NCBI GenBank assembly: GCA_964654545.1
Contig: CAZZIU010000008.1
Location: 1 to 64,000 of the forward strand
Direction: 5' to 3'
Source: JABMOV01 sp964654545
Lineage (GTDB): Bacteria; Fidelibacterota; Marinisomatia; Marinisomatales; JABMOV01
Length of the DNA: 64,000 nt
Both the position numbers and the translations under genes were made by a program. Positions 36,239-45,397 of this stretch are shown here, piece by piece (position 1 is the first letter of the stretch; each line of letters opens with the position of its first letter). The notes beneath the pieces are model-generated. The model ran no database searches. It worked only from the letters and a program-made list of their open reading frames with translations, and had not been told where the DNA came from.

Positions 36239-36754
36239 TCAAGAATTTTGTAAAAGCTCCGCAATAATATTTTTCATTTCATCAAATTCAGCTTTATCAT
36301 ATAATCGAGTAAGAAAAACAATTTTCCCTTCCTGATTAATAATCACATTTCTGGTCACACCAGATTCTTTGTCAGCAAATAACCCAAATATTTCTGCATT
36401 TGGATCCAAGGCCAAGGGGTATGAAATGTTCATTTCTTTGGCAAAAGCTTCCACTATCTCTTTTGGTTCATCTCGATCAACACCAATGACAACCAAACCT
36501 TTATTTATATTTGGTAACCATATTTCCCGTTCAATATGCGGCATTTCTTCGCGGCAAACTGAGCACCAACTGGCCGTAAACTGGAGCATTATTACATTAC
36601 CCTTTAGACCATCCAAAGCAGTTTCAGAACCATCGAGGAAGGATAATGTCCATTTCGGTGAGGGATCGCCGACTTTTACGATGTATCCTCTAGAATCAGG
36701 AGTTTGGGTAAAAACAATAGAGAGTGATAGCAGAATCCATAGAATTCGTTTCAT
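36239..36754 (-). CDS. TlpA/ResA-family secreted thioredoxin
   Basis: The 171-residue protein has a signal peptide (about 1-17) and a thioredoxin fold with A-S-W-C-S-V-C (Cys64, Cys67). The following E-E-M-P-H-I-E is typical of ResA/TlpA. The cis-Pro region appears to be G-V-T-R near residue 132, with no clear proline, so activity may differ from the classical type. It overlaps the start of the cystathionine beta-synthase-like gene by 4 nt (36751-36754), so the two are translationally coupled, linking sulfur chemistry to envelope redox. Confidence 0.85.
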   Translation of the reverse strand: MKRILWILLSLSIVFTQTPDSRGYIVKVGDPSPKWTLSFLDGSETALDGLKGNVIMLQFTASWCSVCREEMPHIEREIWLPNINKGLVVIGVDRDEPKEIVEAFAKEMNISYPLALDPNAEIFGLFADKESGVTRNVIINQEGKIVFLTRLYDKAEFDEMKNIIAELLQNS

Positions 36755-37707
36755 AGTTTAAATCCTTCTTTTTTCATCCAAGTGTCATCAACAAACTTGG
36801 AAAGGTAATTTCTGATACTATCAGGGAGGATTACCAGACAATTCTGTTTCTCATCGAGTCGATTGGCAACGCGCAATGCTGCCCAGACAGTTGTGCCGCT
36901 GGATCCACCGACAAGTAAACCTTCCTCCCGAATAAGCCGGCGTGCCATTTGGAAAGAATTCTCATCATTTACTTTTACGTATTCATCAACCATATTGTTG
37001 TCAAGAACGGGAGGGAAAAAGTCATATCCAATCCCTTCAACTTTGTATGAATGGACTTCTGTACCACCACCTAAAATTGATCCATAGGGGTCAACACCAA
37101 TAATTTTGATATCTGGTATTTCTTCCTTTAACCGTTTACCGACTCCTGATATTGTGCCCCCGGTTCCTGCTGAAATGACTACCATATGCAGATTTTGTCC
37201 AAATGTGTCCAGGATTTCTTGTGCTGTTTTTTCATAATGACTTGTTGGATTCGCTGGGTTTGAATATTGATCAAGAATATGGGCATTTGGAATTTCTTGT
37301 TCGAGTTGTTTTGCCTTGCCAATATGGCTTTCAGGATCATCCCATGCTGCTTCAGTTGGAGTTCGTACGATTTCAGCTCCTAATGCTTTCAGTACAACTT
37401 CTTTTTCTTTGCTCATCTTTTCAGGCATGGTGATGATCAATCGGTATCCTTTAATCGCAGCAGCAAGTGCCAATCCTATACCGGTATTTCCGGATGTGGC
37501 TTCAATAATGGTATCGCCCGGTGTAATTTTACCCTCTTTTTCCGCTTCTTCAATCATAGCAAACCCGATACGATCCTTTAGTGAACCGCCAGGATTTAAA
37601 AACTCGCATTTTACATAAAGATTGCAAGGAAGATTTCTTCCGATCTTGTTCAGTTTAACAATTGGTGTATGGCCAATGACATCAAGAATCGAATTGTACG
37701 TATTCAT
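36751..37707 (-). CDS. Cystathionine beta-synthase/cysteine synthase-like PLP enzyme
   Basis: The 318-residue enzyme belongs to the type II PLP fold. The PLP lysine lies in N-P-G-G-S-L-K-D-R (Lys44), and the phosphate loop G-T-G-G-T-I-S-G-V-G lies near residue 185. Several stretches resemble the catalytic core of cystathionine beta-synthase more than CysK: E-G-I-G-Y-D-F-x-P-x-V-L-D, E-E-G-L-L-V-G-G-S-S-G, V-I-L-P-D-S-I-R-N-Y. The regulatory CBS domains and the N-terminal haem region of the animal enzyme are absent. It uses serine or O-acetylserine with homocysteine or sulfide; which one is undetermined. Confidence 0.87.
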   Translation of the reverse strand: MNTYNSILDVIGHTPIVKLNKIGRNLPCNLYVKCEFLNPGGSLKDRIGFAMIEEAEKEGKITPGDTIIEATSGNTGIGLALAAAIKGYRLIITMPEKMSKEKEVVLKALGAEIVRTPTEAAWDDPESHIGKAKQLEQEIPNAHILDQYSNPANPTSHYEKTAQEILDTFGQNLHMVVISAGTGGTISGVGKRLKEEIPDIKIIGVDPYGSILGGGTEVHSYKVEGIGYDFFPPVLDNNMVDEYVKVNDENSFQMARRLIREEGLLVGGSSGTTVWAALRVANRLDEKQNCLVILPDSIRNYLSKFVDDTWMKKEGFKL

Positions 37708-37775
37708 ATTTTATCTACTCCACGAAAGCAAGAAAGTTACAGTAACTTTGTATATAAAAATTTGAGGATATTCAT

Positions 37776-38516
37776 ATGAAACGATTGGAAGGAAAAGTTG
37801 CCCTAATTACGGGAGGTGCAAAGGGGATTGGTAAAGCCACTGCAAAAAAATATCTCAAGGAAGGCGCAACTGTAATAATCGCCGATTACGACAAGTCTGT
37901 TGGTAACTCGACTGCAAAAGAGTTAGGGGCTTTTGGTCCAATTTCATTTCAATACGTTGATATAAGTTTGGAAGATCAGGTTAAAGGTCTCGTTGAAAGC
38001 ATAGCAGGTAAATATACTCGAATTGATATACTGGTTAATAATGCTGGCATTTTACTGGATCAGACTTTAAAAAAACTTGATTCAGAGACATTTGATAAAG
38101 TTATTCAAGTTAATATGCGGGGAGTCTTTCTATGCACAAAATATGTTGCTGAAGTTATGCGCGTACAAAAAAGCGGTGTTATACTAAATGCCTCCTCAGT
38201 GGTGGCATTGTATGGCAATTTTGGACAAACCAATTATGTTGCAGCAAAATCAGGCGTTATTGGTATGACCAAAGTCTGGGCACGAGAACTGGGAAAAGAT
38301 AACATTCGTGTGAATGCAGTCGCACCGGGGTTTATAAAAACCGATATGACAGAATCAATTCCTAAGAAAATCGTGGATATGATGAGTGCAAAAGTGCCAT
38401 TATTGCGTTGGGGTGAAGCGGATGATGTTGCAAATGTCTACACCTTCCTTGCCAGTGACGAAGCAGCCTATATAAATGGTGCGATCATAAATGTAGATGG
38501 TGGGGTGGTAGTATAA
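37776..38516 (+). CDS. fabG: 3-oxoacyl-ACP reductase-like short-chain dehydrogenase
   Basis: The 246-residue SDR has the Rossmann motif G-G-A-K-G-I-G (near residue 15), N-N-A-G (about 88), catalytic Ser (N-A-S-S), Tyr-x-x-x-Lys (Y-V-A-A-K, about 153-157) and the P-G-F-I-K-T cofactor region. The length and C-terminal N-V-D-G-G-V-V are typical of FabG. It would reduce 3-oxoacyl-ACP with NADPH in fatty-acid synthesis. No other fab genes are adjacent, so a related ketoreductase role is possible. Confidence 0.85.
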   Translation: MKRLEGKVALITGGAKGIGKATAKKYLKEGATVIIADYDKSVGNSTAKELGAFGPISFQYVDISLEDQVKGLVESIAGKYTRIDILVNNAGILLDQTLKKLDSETFDKVIQVNMRGVFLCTKYVAEVMRVQKSGVILNASSVVALYGNFGQTNYVAAKSGVIGMTKVWARELGKDNIRVNAVAPGFIKTDMTESIPKKIVDMMSAKVPLLRWGEADDVANVYTFLASDEAAYINGAIINVDGGVVV

Positions 38517-38543
38517 AAAAAAGGGGTTCAGCGAACCCCCTTT
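38514..38543. terminator. Bidirectional terminator between fabG and hsp20
   Basis: GGGGTTC (38523-38529) pairs with GAACCCC (38533-38539) around AGC. On the left lies a run of eight A (T on the minus strand), and on the right CTTT. It serves the minus-strand hsp20 transcript best, and probably the plus-strand fabG transcript weakly. Confidence 0.88.
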
Positions 38544-38564
38544 GAGTCAAGTGTGCGTATTGGT

Positions 38565-39008
38565 TTATTGAACTTTAATTTCAATTTCCTTTGGTTTTAC
38601 TTCTTCCGCTTTTGGGATAACGACTGATAATACGCCATCTTTAAATTTAGCCGTAATCTTATCGTCAAGAACTTCATCGGGGAGTCTAAAGCAACGGTTG
38701 AAACGCCCATATCCTCTTTCCATCCGATAATAGTTTTTCCGGTCGTCTTTCTCCTCATATTGCCTTTCACCACTTATCGAAAGGACATTTTCCTTAATAT
38801 TGATGGCAATATCCTTTTTGGCCATTCCAGGCAAATCTGCTGTTACCATATAATCATCTTTTGTTTCCTTGATATCAATGCTGGGTGTCCAGTTTACGCG
38901 ATCTTGAGATTCCACATCCCATTCGCCAAAAAAGTCTGTTAAAAACCGATCCCAATCGCTAAAACCCGGGACCATATTTCGTCTTGGATTCCATTTTACT
39001 AAAGTCAT
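38565..39008 (-). CDS. Hsp20/alpha-crystallin small heat-shock protein
   Basis: The 147-residue chaperone has an N-terminal arm (W-N-P-R-R-N-M-V, D-W-D-R-F-L-T-D-F-F) and an alpha-crystallin domain (about 45-135) with L-P-G-M and the closing G-V-L-S-V-V-I-P-K-A. The C-terminal V-K-P-K-E-I-E-I-K-V carries the I-x-I/V oligomerisation motif. A clear Shine-Dalgarno (AGGAGAT in the minus sense, 39014-39020) precedes the ATG by 5 nt. It holds unfolding proteins in the cytoplasm. The 219-bp divergent gap should contain its promoter; no heat-shock operator such as CIRCE was seen. Confidence 0.95.
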   Translation of the reverse strand: MTLVKWNPRRNMVPGFSDWDRFLTDFFGEWDVESQDRVNWTPSIDIKETKDDYMVTADLPGMAKKDIAINIKENVLSISGERQYEEKDDRKNYYRMERGYGRFNRCFRLPDEVLDDKITAKFKDGVLSVVIPKAEEVKPKEIEIKVQ

Positions 39009-39227
39009 TTTTTATCTCCTTTATTTAGATTGATTGTTTCAATTCTGGCACAACTATAACAATCATTGAACCATTTAAATAAGTCTGTATATTTTGCACA
39101 AATAAAAATTGGAATTGGATAAAATATTGTCATTATGGCAATGTGTACTGCAAGATAGGCAGACATATAATTATGATTCGAACATACCAGTTGAAGGAGT
39201 AATTTTTACATTAAATAAAGGTTGATT

Positions 39228-40460
39228 ATGAATGATCTTGCACTATTTGGTGGTACTCCGGTTCGGTCAAACCCATTTCCCGAATGGCCAAATTCAACGA
39301 TTGATTATCAAAAACGCATAACAAAAGTTCTGGAATCTGGAATATGGGGAGTTGGAAGCCCGGTAATACAGGAATTCAATGAAAAATTTGCAGCATTTCA
39401 GGATGCAAAGTACTGTATAGCCACAAATTCTGGTACTTCGGCACTTTGGGTTGCACTAAAGGCAGCCGGTGTTACCGCCGGGGATGAAGTGATATTACCT
39501 GCGTATACCTTTATAGCAACTGCCTCAGCAGTGTTAATGGCCAATGCAGTTCCGGTATTTGTCGATATTGATGCCACCACGTTAAATATTAATCCGATTC
39601 AAATTGTATCTACCATTAGTGAGAAAACCAAAGCGATTTTACCCGTGCATATTGGTGGCAACCCGGCCGATATGGACGCTCTTCTTTCTATTTGTAAAAA
39701 ATACAATCTTCAGTTAATTGAAGATGCTGCCCAAGCCCATGGGGCGGAATGGAATGGGAAAAAAGTTGGTGCTTTGGGTATGGGTGGTATATTTAGTTTC
39801 CAGACCTCAAAAAATCTTTCCGCTGGTGAAGGTGGTGCTATCGTTACCAATGACACACATTTTATGGAAGCATGCTTTTCATATCACAATTGTGGAAGGG
39901 TCATTGGTGGTCAGTGGTATGAACACACTCATTTAGGCGGTAACCTACGGTTCAATGCGATTGGTGCAGCGATGCTTTTAGATCAGTTAGACTATCTGGA
40001 AGAAGAAATGAAAACAAGGGAGAAAAATCGCAGTATCCTGGATAATCATCTTGGGCAGATTGCCGGTTTGACACCCTTGAAGAGTTATCCAAATACAACC
40101 CGGGAAGCAAACCATCTATATTTCGTTACGTATGATGCTTCTGCATTTCATGGGATACATAGAGACATATTTTTCAAGGCAATGCAGGCGGAAGGTGTAT
40201 TTACATACAAGGGTTATACACCGTTATATCGTGAACCTCTATTCATTACCAACCCCGATGAATACCCGTGGTTACAGGGTAGGAATTACCAAGATTTAAG
40301 GATGCCTGTCGCAGAGGATATTGCAGACAATCGAATCGTCTGGATGAAACAAAATTATTTATTGGGAAATGAAAATGATATTCAGGATATCCTGAACGCA
40401 TTTGAAAAGGTGACAACGGTATTAAAAAACAACCCTGAAAAATTTGAATCAATTCGATAG
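39228..40460 (+). CDS. DegT/DnrJ/EryC1/StrS-family aminotransferase
   Basis: The 410-residue PLP enzyme shows the family's G-T-S-A-L near residue 70, the D-A-A-Q-A-H motif near 167-171 and the PLP lysine in F-Q-T-S-K-N-L-S-A-G-E-G-G (Lys195). The ATG at 39228 is used, with AAAGG 6 nt upstream; a TTG two codons earlier is less likely. Family members add amino groups to sugar nucleotides or aminocyclitols for LPS, glycoprotein or antibiotic sugars. No sugar-nucleotide genes are adjacent, so the product is unknown. Confidence 0.88.
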   Translation: MNDLALFGGTPVRSNPFPEWPNSTIDYQKRITKVLESGIWGVGSPVIQEFNEKFAAFQDAKYCIATNSGTSALWVALKAAGVTAGDEVILPAYTFIATASAVLMANAVPVFVDIDATTLNINPIQIVSTISEKTKAILPVHIGGNPADMDALLSICKKYNLQLIEDAAQAHGAEWNGKKVGALGMGGIFSFQTSKNLSAGEGGAIVTNDTHFMEACFSYHNCGRVIGGQWYEHTHLGGNLRFNAIGAAMLLDQLDYLEEEMKTREKNRSILDNHLGQIAGLTPLKSYPNTTREANHLYFVTYDASAFHGIHRDIFFKAMQAEGVFTYKGYTPLYREPLFITNPDEYPWLQGRNYQDLRMPVAEDIADNRIVWMKQNYLLGNENDIQDILNAFEKVTTVLKNNPEKFESIR

Positions 40461-40464
40461 TATT

Positions 40465-40974
40465 TTATTTTCTAGAATAAAAGATTCTCCACAATAATAT
40501 CCACGTTTCACCATCCTTTGACTTTTGCCAATCCCAGGTAAATGAATTGTTATCAATGCTATAAAACATCATCCTTTGGTATAGGGGTGATCCATCGGGA
40601 TTTACAATTTCTCGTTTAAATATTCTCGTATTACCCTGTGTTTCGCCATTAAAGTCCAAATAAGCTCCTGAATTATCCACCCAAGTCTGATACCAGGTTT
40701 TTCTTCGTTTATTGAATACAGAATAACTTTTTCCCTCAAAACCTGCATTTGGACCGGAAATAATCGAAAAATTTTCTTTTATAACATGATTGTTCAGAAT
40801 TCGTTCAACTATATTATTGCCTAAAATAGTATCACCTGACTCAGTAATCCATTTTAAGTCCCAATCACCTATCCAGAAATCATACAGTGTCGAATCGACG
40901 ATTGCATCAGAGGTTTGTTGACCAGTAAGTAGGGTACCGAGTAGAAAGAGAGTTATTATTTTTAGAATATTCAT
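40465..40974 (-). CDS. Secreted DUF1579-like protein
   Basis: The 169-residue protein has a signal peptide (about 1-18) followed by the Y-D-F-W-I-G-D-W-D-L motif near residue 31, the hallmark of DUF1579-like lipocalin-type domains. Multiple Trp/Tyr strands follow (W-Y-Q-T-W-V-D-N-S-G, W-D-W-Q-K-S-K-D-G). The function is unknown; a beta-barrel ligand-binding fold is suspected. It converges on the aminotransferase gene with a 4-nt gap. Confidence 0.75.
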   Translation of the reverse strand: MNILKIITLFLLGTLLTGQQTSDAIVDSTLYDFWIGDWDLKWITESGDTILGNNIVERILNNHVIKENFSIISGPNAGFEGKSYSVFNKRRKTWYQTWVDNSGAYLDFNGETQGNTRIFKREIVNPDGSPLYQRMMFYSIDNNSFTWDWQKSKDGETWILLWRIFYSRK

Positions 40975-41033
40975 TTATTTCATCCCAAATAACTGAATCA
41001 AATATAGAGAAAATAAAGTATGGTGGGTAGGTG

Positions 41034-41117
41034 TGCCCGGAACAGGAGTTGAACCTGCACAGCCTCGCGGCCACATGAACCTGAATCATGCGTGTCTACC
41101 AATTCCACCATCCGGGC
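41034..41117 (-). tRNA. tRNA-Leu (anticodon CAG)
   Basis: Read on the minus strand, GCCCGGA pairs with TTCCGGGC. The class II long variable arm is present, and anticodon stem CATGA/TCATG with loop TTCAGGT gives CAG. Discriminator is A and CCA is not encoded. Confidence 0.95.
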
Positions 41118-41228
41118 AGTATCTGCTGAAAAAGATCGGCGAATTTTACATGGTATCCACAGGATTTGACAAGGAATAACCTTGTACTACCATCGACGAT
41201 TACCGTATTTTTTCCGTCAGAAATTATC

Positions 41229-41681
41229 ATGGAAACACGATCTGTTACTAAAAACCGCAAAGCATTTCATGAATACCATATTTTGGACAGATTTGAAGCT
41301 GGATTGGAATTGGTTGGAAGTGAAGTAAAAAGTTTGCGTGAAGGTCACGCTAACCTAAAAGAATCCTATGCAACAATTAGACATGGAGAATTGATCCTCG
41401 TTGGGTGCCATATAAGCCAGTATTCGCATACCGGTTTTAACGGACATGAGCCACTAAGAGATAGACGTTTACTGTTGCATAAAAAAGAAATTGTAAAAAT
41501 TAAACAAAGTCTGTCGGAGAAGGGCTTAACAGTAATACCCCTGTCAATATATTTTAAAGGCAGTTGGGCAAAAATTGAAATTGGGTTGGCTAAGGGAAAG
41601 AAATTACATGATAAAAAAGAGGCTATCAAAGAACGTGATATCAAACGAGACACTGACAGGGAGATGAGAAAGTATAAATGA
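41229..41681 (+). CDS. smpB: SsrA-binding protein
   Basis: The 150-residue protein binds tmRNA for ribosome rescue. The conserved N-terminal R-K-A-F-H-E-Y-H-I-L, G-S-E-V-K-S-L-R and the C-terminal basic tail (K-K-L-H-D-K-K-E-A, then D-R-E-M-R-K-Y-K) are all present. I start at the ATG at 41229 because upstream residues are not family-like. The end overlaps tyrS by 4 nt (ATGA), so they are translationally coupled. The tmRNA gene (ssrA) itself is not seen in this window. Confidence 0.94.
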   Translation: METRSVTKNRKAFHEYHILDRFEAGLELVGSEVKSLREGHANLKESYATIRHGELILVGCHISQYSHTGFNGHEPLRDRRLLLHKKEIVKIKQSLSEKGLTVIPLSIYFKGSWAKIEIGLAKGKKLHDKKEAIKERDIKRDTDREMRKYK

Positions 41682-42889
41682 GTTTTTTATCTGTAGATGA
41701 GCAACTGAAAATAATCGGACGCGGAGCTGAGGAAATATTACCAGAAGATGAATTGCGGCAGAAACTTGAATTGTCCAAAAAATCAAGCACTCCGTTAACC
41801 ATAAAACTTGGATGCGATCCCAGTCGGCCTGATTTGCATATTGGTCACGGAGTCGTTCTGCGAAAACTAAGACATTTTCAAGATTTAGGTCATCAAGCTG
41901 TCTTGGTAATTGGTGATTTTACTGCCATGATCGGAGATCCTTCAGGACGCAACAAAACTCGTCCTCAACTAACGTTGGAAGATGCAAAAGTCAATGCCAA
42001 TTCCTATGTGGAACAAGCTGGAGTAATACTTGATACAAATAAGCTTAAGATTGTCTATAACTCCACTTGGCTTAATGCGATGAATTTTAGTGATGTGATT
42101 AAGCTGGCAAGCAAGTATACCGTTGCCAGGATGTTGGAGAGGGATGATTTCACCCAGCGGTATCAGCAGGAAATACCCATTTCATTGCACGAATTTTTAT
42201 ATCCGTTGGCACAAGGTATGGATTCTGTCGAACTGCAATCTGATGTTGAGTTGGGGGGTACGGACCAGAAATTCAATTTGCTGGTTGGCAGAGATTTGCA
42301 GCGAGAATCTGGTCAAGCTCCACAGGTTATTATCACGCTACCATTATTAGAGGGGACCGATGGGGTAGAAAAAATGTCAAAATCCTATGGAAATGACATA
42401 CCGCTTACCGAATTTCCTGAAAATATGTACGGTAAAGTTTTATCAATTCCAGATACCATGATTGAAAAATACTATCAGTTGGCAGTGGACTATACGGGCG
42501 AACAATTAGAAACCGTAACGAATCAATTAAAAGATGCCAATACAAACCCCAGAAATATTAAAAGAAAATTAGCCAGAGAGCTTGTAACCCTATATTATGA
42601 CGAACAGCAAGCTATGAAAGCAGAACATCACTTCGATAGTATATTTATTAAAAAAGACATCCCGAAAGATATACCCGAATACACATTGAAAGATGACCAA
42701 TTATTGATAGAAATTCTTCTGAATGCAGGTTTGGTAAAAAGCAAGGGAGAAGCCCGTCGATTGATAAATCAAAATGCAGTCAAAATTGATGATGAAGTTT
42801 GTCATGATACAAATCGAAAGATGGTCGTTGGGCAATCTGATACCGTGGTAAAAGTTGGCAAAAGAAGATTCTTAAGGATTTGTTCATGA
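41678..42889 (+). CDS. tyrS: Tyrosyl-tRNA synthetase
   Basis: The 403-residue class I synthetase has H-I-G-H at residues 54-57 and K-M-S-K-S near 232. A C-terminal S4 RNA-binding domain (V-K-S-K-G-E-A-R-R-L-I-N-Q-N-A-V) follows. The V-E-L-G-G-T-D-Q stretch binds tyrosine/ATP and is typical. It is the TyrZ-type length. It charges tRNA-Tyr in the cytoplasm. It overlaps smpB by 4 nt. Confidence 0.95.
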   Translation: MSFLSVDEQLKIIGRGAEEILPEDELRQKLELSKKSSTPLTIKLGCDPSRPDLHIGHGVVLRKLRHFQDLGHQAVLVIGDFTAMIGDPSGRNKTRPQLTLEDAKVNANSYVEQAGVILDTNKLKIVYNSTWLNAMNFSDVIKLASKYTVARMLERDDFTQRYQQEIPISLHEFLYPLAQGMDSVELQSDVELGGTDQKFNLLVGRDLQRESGQAPQVIITLPLLEGTDGVEKMSKSYGNDIPLTEFPENMYGKVLSIPDTMIEKYYQLAVDYTGEQLETVTNQLKDANTNPRNIKRKLARELVTLYYDEQQAMKAEHHFDSIFIKKDIPKDIPEYTLKDDQLLIEILLNAGLVKSKGEARRLINQNAVKIDDEVCHDTNRKMVVGQSDTVVKVGKRRFLRICS

Positions 42890-44505
42890 AAAAAATTGTT
42901 TTTTTGGCATTTTTGCTATTATTCGCGTGCAGAGACAATAACAGTCCACGACTTGTAATACTCATTTCTGTTGATCATTTATCTTACAAGGCTTTTGAGC
43001 ACTACGCTGACTTGTATACATCTGGGTTCAAATGGATCAGGGATCATGGTATACAATTTTCAAAGACCTTTCATGAACATGGATATACTGCAACGGGTCC
43101 GGGACATTTTGTACTTGGTTCTGGTCGTTATCCCGGGCCAGCAGGTGTCATAGGGAATGGTTGGTTTGATCGTATCAGTGGTGAGGATCGCTATTGTGTC
43201 GAAGACAAGGATGCACATTCTGTGGGAATCCCCACTGACGGAAGATCCTATAGAAATATTGATGCCACCACGTCTGGAGATTGGTTAAAAAAAACGTATC
43301 CAAATAGCAAAGTCTACGCGATCGCCGGGAAGGATCGTGCCAGTATTTTCATGGGTGGTAAAAATGCAGATTTAGCTATCTGGTACAACTGGGAAGGTGC
43401 CTTCACAACCAGCAGTTACTACTGTGATCAGGTCCCTGACTGGCTGATTTCATTCAACAATGATCTTAAACTTACGCAATATCGCGATTCATTATGGACG
43501 AGAGAACTACCACTTGAATTGTACTTGCAATATGCCAGAGAAGATTTTTTTGTTGGTGAATCCGATACGTATTTAACATTGGAATATTCCCCAATATTTC
43601 CCATTGGTTTTGATTCAACATACACCGAGGATATGATCCTTGATTATATCGGGGGATTTCCGTGGCAAGAGAGAAACACACTCCGGTTAGCCGAAACGAT
43701 AGTAAAAGAAGAAAATCTTGGGCAGGATGATCAACCGGATTTATTATCCATCGGACTCTCTGCAACCGATTGGATTACCCATGATTATGGTCCGCGCTCA
43801 CAGGAAGGAATGGACAATCTTATTAAGATTGATCATTATATTGGAAATTTTCTGGAGGTGATCGATAAAGAAGTAGGATTGGAAAATACAGTTATAGTAT
43901 TGACGGCCGATCACGGGGGGTTGGAGTTACCTGAATTTCTTATTGAAACAACAGAGAAACCGGCAGGAAGAATTGATCTTACACTCCGTGATGAAGAAAT
44001 CCAAAAAGCCTTTACAACAATCGATTCTATTTATGGAAATCATGATTTTATTGTTCGCAGCGGATTGGGATTTTATTTTAATCATGAAATGATGGCCACA
44101 ATGAATGTGGATAAAAAAACCATATCCAATATTATTATACGGCATGTGGAATCGGTTGAAGGGATAGCCCAGGTTGTAAGCAAAGCAGACATATTAAACG
44201 CCAGTCCAACGGATACTCTTCTTATGCGTATGAAACATTTCACCCATCCTGAACTGAGTCCTGACCTATGGGTAATTCAAAAAAAATACTGGGTGTATAG
44301 AAATCCATATGGTACCAGTCATGGCACGCCATACGATTATGATGCGCATGTTCCATTTATCATCAGTAATCCAAGCTTTAAACAGCAAATTCTGGATGAG
44401 TTTGTTTCTACCATTGATATTGCCCCTACCATCGCTGATATTCTTGGTGTGACACCGGAAGAACGGGTTGAGGGTCATAGTAGAATACCATCAATCCAAA
44501 AGTAA
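42886..44505 (+). CDS. Alkaline-phosphatase-superfamily lipoprotein
   Basis: The 539-residue protein starts at ATG 42886, overlapping tyrS by 4 nt. A lipobox (L-L-L-F-A-C, Cys15) suggests outer- or inner-membrane anchoring. The Y-T-A-T-G-P-G-H segment (near residue 70) holds the Thr nucleophile of PafA-type phosphatases, and I-G-N-G-W-F follows. Metal ligands appear as V-D-H near the N-terminus, D-W-I-T-H-D-Y near residue 295, A-D-H-G-G near 342 and an H-G-T-P-Y-D-Y-D-A-H-V-P motif near 480. It likely hydrolyses phosphomonoesters outside the cytoplasm; it could also be a phosphodiesterase. Confidence 0.88.
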   Translation: MKKIVFLAFLLLFACRDNNSPRLVILISVDHLSYKAFEHYADLYTSGFKWIRDHGIQFSKTFHEHGYTATGPGHFVLGSGRYPGPAGVIGNGWFDRISGEDRYCVEDKDAHSVGIPTDGRSYRNIDATTSGDWLKKTYPNSKVYAIAGKDRASIFMGGKNADLAIWYNWEGAFTTSSYYCDQVPDWLISFNNDLKLTQYRDSLWTRELPLELYLQYAREDFFVGESDTYLTLEYSPIFPIGFDSTYTEDMILDYIGGFPWQERNTLRLAETIVKEENLGQDDQPDLLSIGLSATDWITHDYGPRSQEGMDNLIKIDHYIGNFLEVIDKEVGLENTVIVLTADHGGLELPEFLIETTEKPAGRIDLTLRDEEIQKAFTTIDSIYGNHDFIVRSGLGFYFNHEMMATMNVDKKTISNIIIRHVESVEGIAQVVSKADILNASPTDTLLMRMKHFTHPELSPDLWVIQKKYWVYRNPYGTSHGTPYDYDAHVPFIISNPSFKQQILDEFVSTIDIAPTIADILGVTPEERVEGHSRIPSIQK

Positions 44506-44509
44506 TAAG

Positions 44510-45397
44510 ATGCTTCACGTTGAGGGGATAACAAAAGTATTTGACGGTTTAACTGCAGTTGACTCTATTGATTTTCAGGTCGGACAGGGTGAAATCTATG
44601 GTTTTTTGGGTCCGAATGGTGCAGGCAAAACAACCACTATCCGAATGATAATGGGAATTATTGAACCGGACGCAGGCAATATCACATTCGGAGATAAGCC
44701 GATTCGATCGCACCCGGTTAATACATTTGGTTATCTTCCTGAAGAAAGGGGACTGTATCAAAAACAAAAATTGCGAGAGACAATATCCTATTTCGGCATT
44801 TTGAAAGGGATGAGTGATTCAGAATCAAAAACAAAAGCAGAACAATGGATACATCGCTTTGGTCTTCAGGATTACTCAAATAAAAAAATACAGGAATTGT
44901 CGAAAGGAAATCAGCAAAAAGTACAATTTATACTTACCTTGTTACATCACCCAAAACTGGTTGTGTTGGATGAACCCTTTACGGGTCTGGATCCTGTAAA
45001 TCAACTGCTGCTAAAAGAGATTATACTTGAACAACAAGCCGCTGGGGTCACTTTTTTATTCTCTACCCACCAGATGGAACAGGTTGAACGACTGTGCACA
45101 AATATTTGTCTGATTAACAAAGGTTCAATCCTTCTGGAAGGGAAACTAAAGAATATCCGGCAGGATTTTCAAACAAATGTGGTAACAATTGAATTTGATG
45201 GCGACTTATCAGAAAAAGATGTTGAGAAATATTTATCAGGTGCGATTATTAGTGATGGGAAAGTGAAAGGAACACTGGCCGTAAACCCCAGGGAGTTTAT
45301 CAACTGGATGAATAGAACAGTATCCATTAAGGACTACTCAAGACGACCTCCAACCCTGGAAGAAATTTTCATTCAGACCGTAGGTGGTAAGTTATGA
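44510..45397 (+). CDS. ABC-2 type transporter ATP-binding protein (NatA-like)
   Basis: The 295-residue ATPase has Walker A G-P-N-G-A-G-K-T-T (near residue 37), signature L-S-K-G-N-Q-Q-K (near 130), Walker B V-V-L-D-E-P-F (about 152-158) and an S-T-H-Q-M switch His. The C-terminal about 80 residues are an accessory domain of the NatA type. The ATG at 44510 is used because the true N-terminus M-L-H-V-E-G-I-T-K begins there. It overlaps the permease gene by 4 nt. It powers export of ions, drugs or lipids; the substrate is unknown. Confidence 0.93.
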   Translation: MLHVEGITKVFDGLTAVDSIDFQVGQGEIYGFLGPNGAGKTTTIRMIMGIIEPDAGNITFGDKPIRSHPVNTFGYLPEERGLYQKQKLRETISYFGILKGMSDSESKTKAEQWIHRFGLQDYSNKKIQELSKGNQQKVQFILTLLHHPKLVVLDEPFTGLDPVNQLLLKEIILEQQAAGVTFLFSTHQMEQVERLCTNICLINKGSILLEGKLKNIRQDFQTNVVTIEFDGDLSEKDVEKYLSGAIISDGKVKGTLAVNPREFINWMNRTVSIKDYSRRPPTLEEIFIQTVGGKL

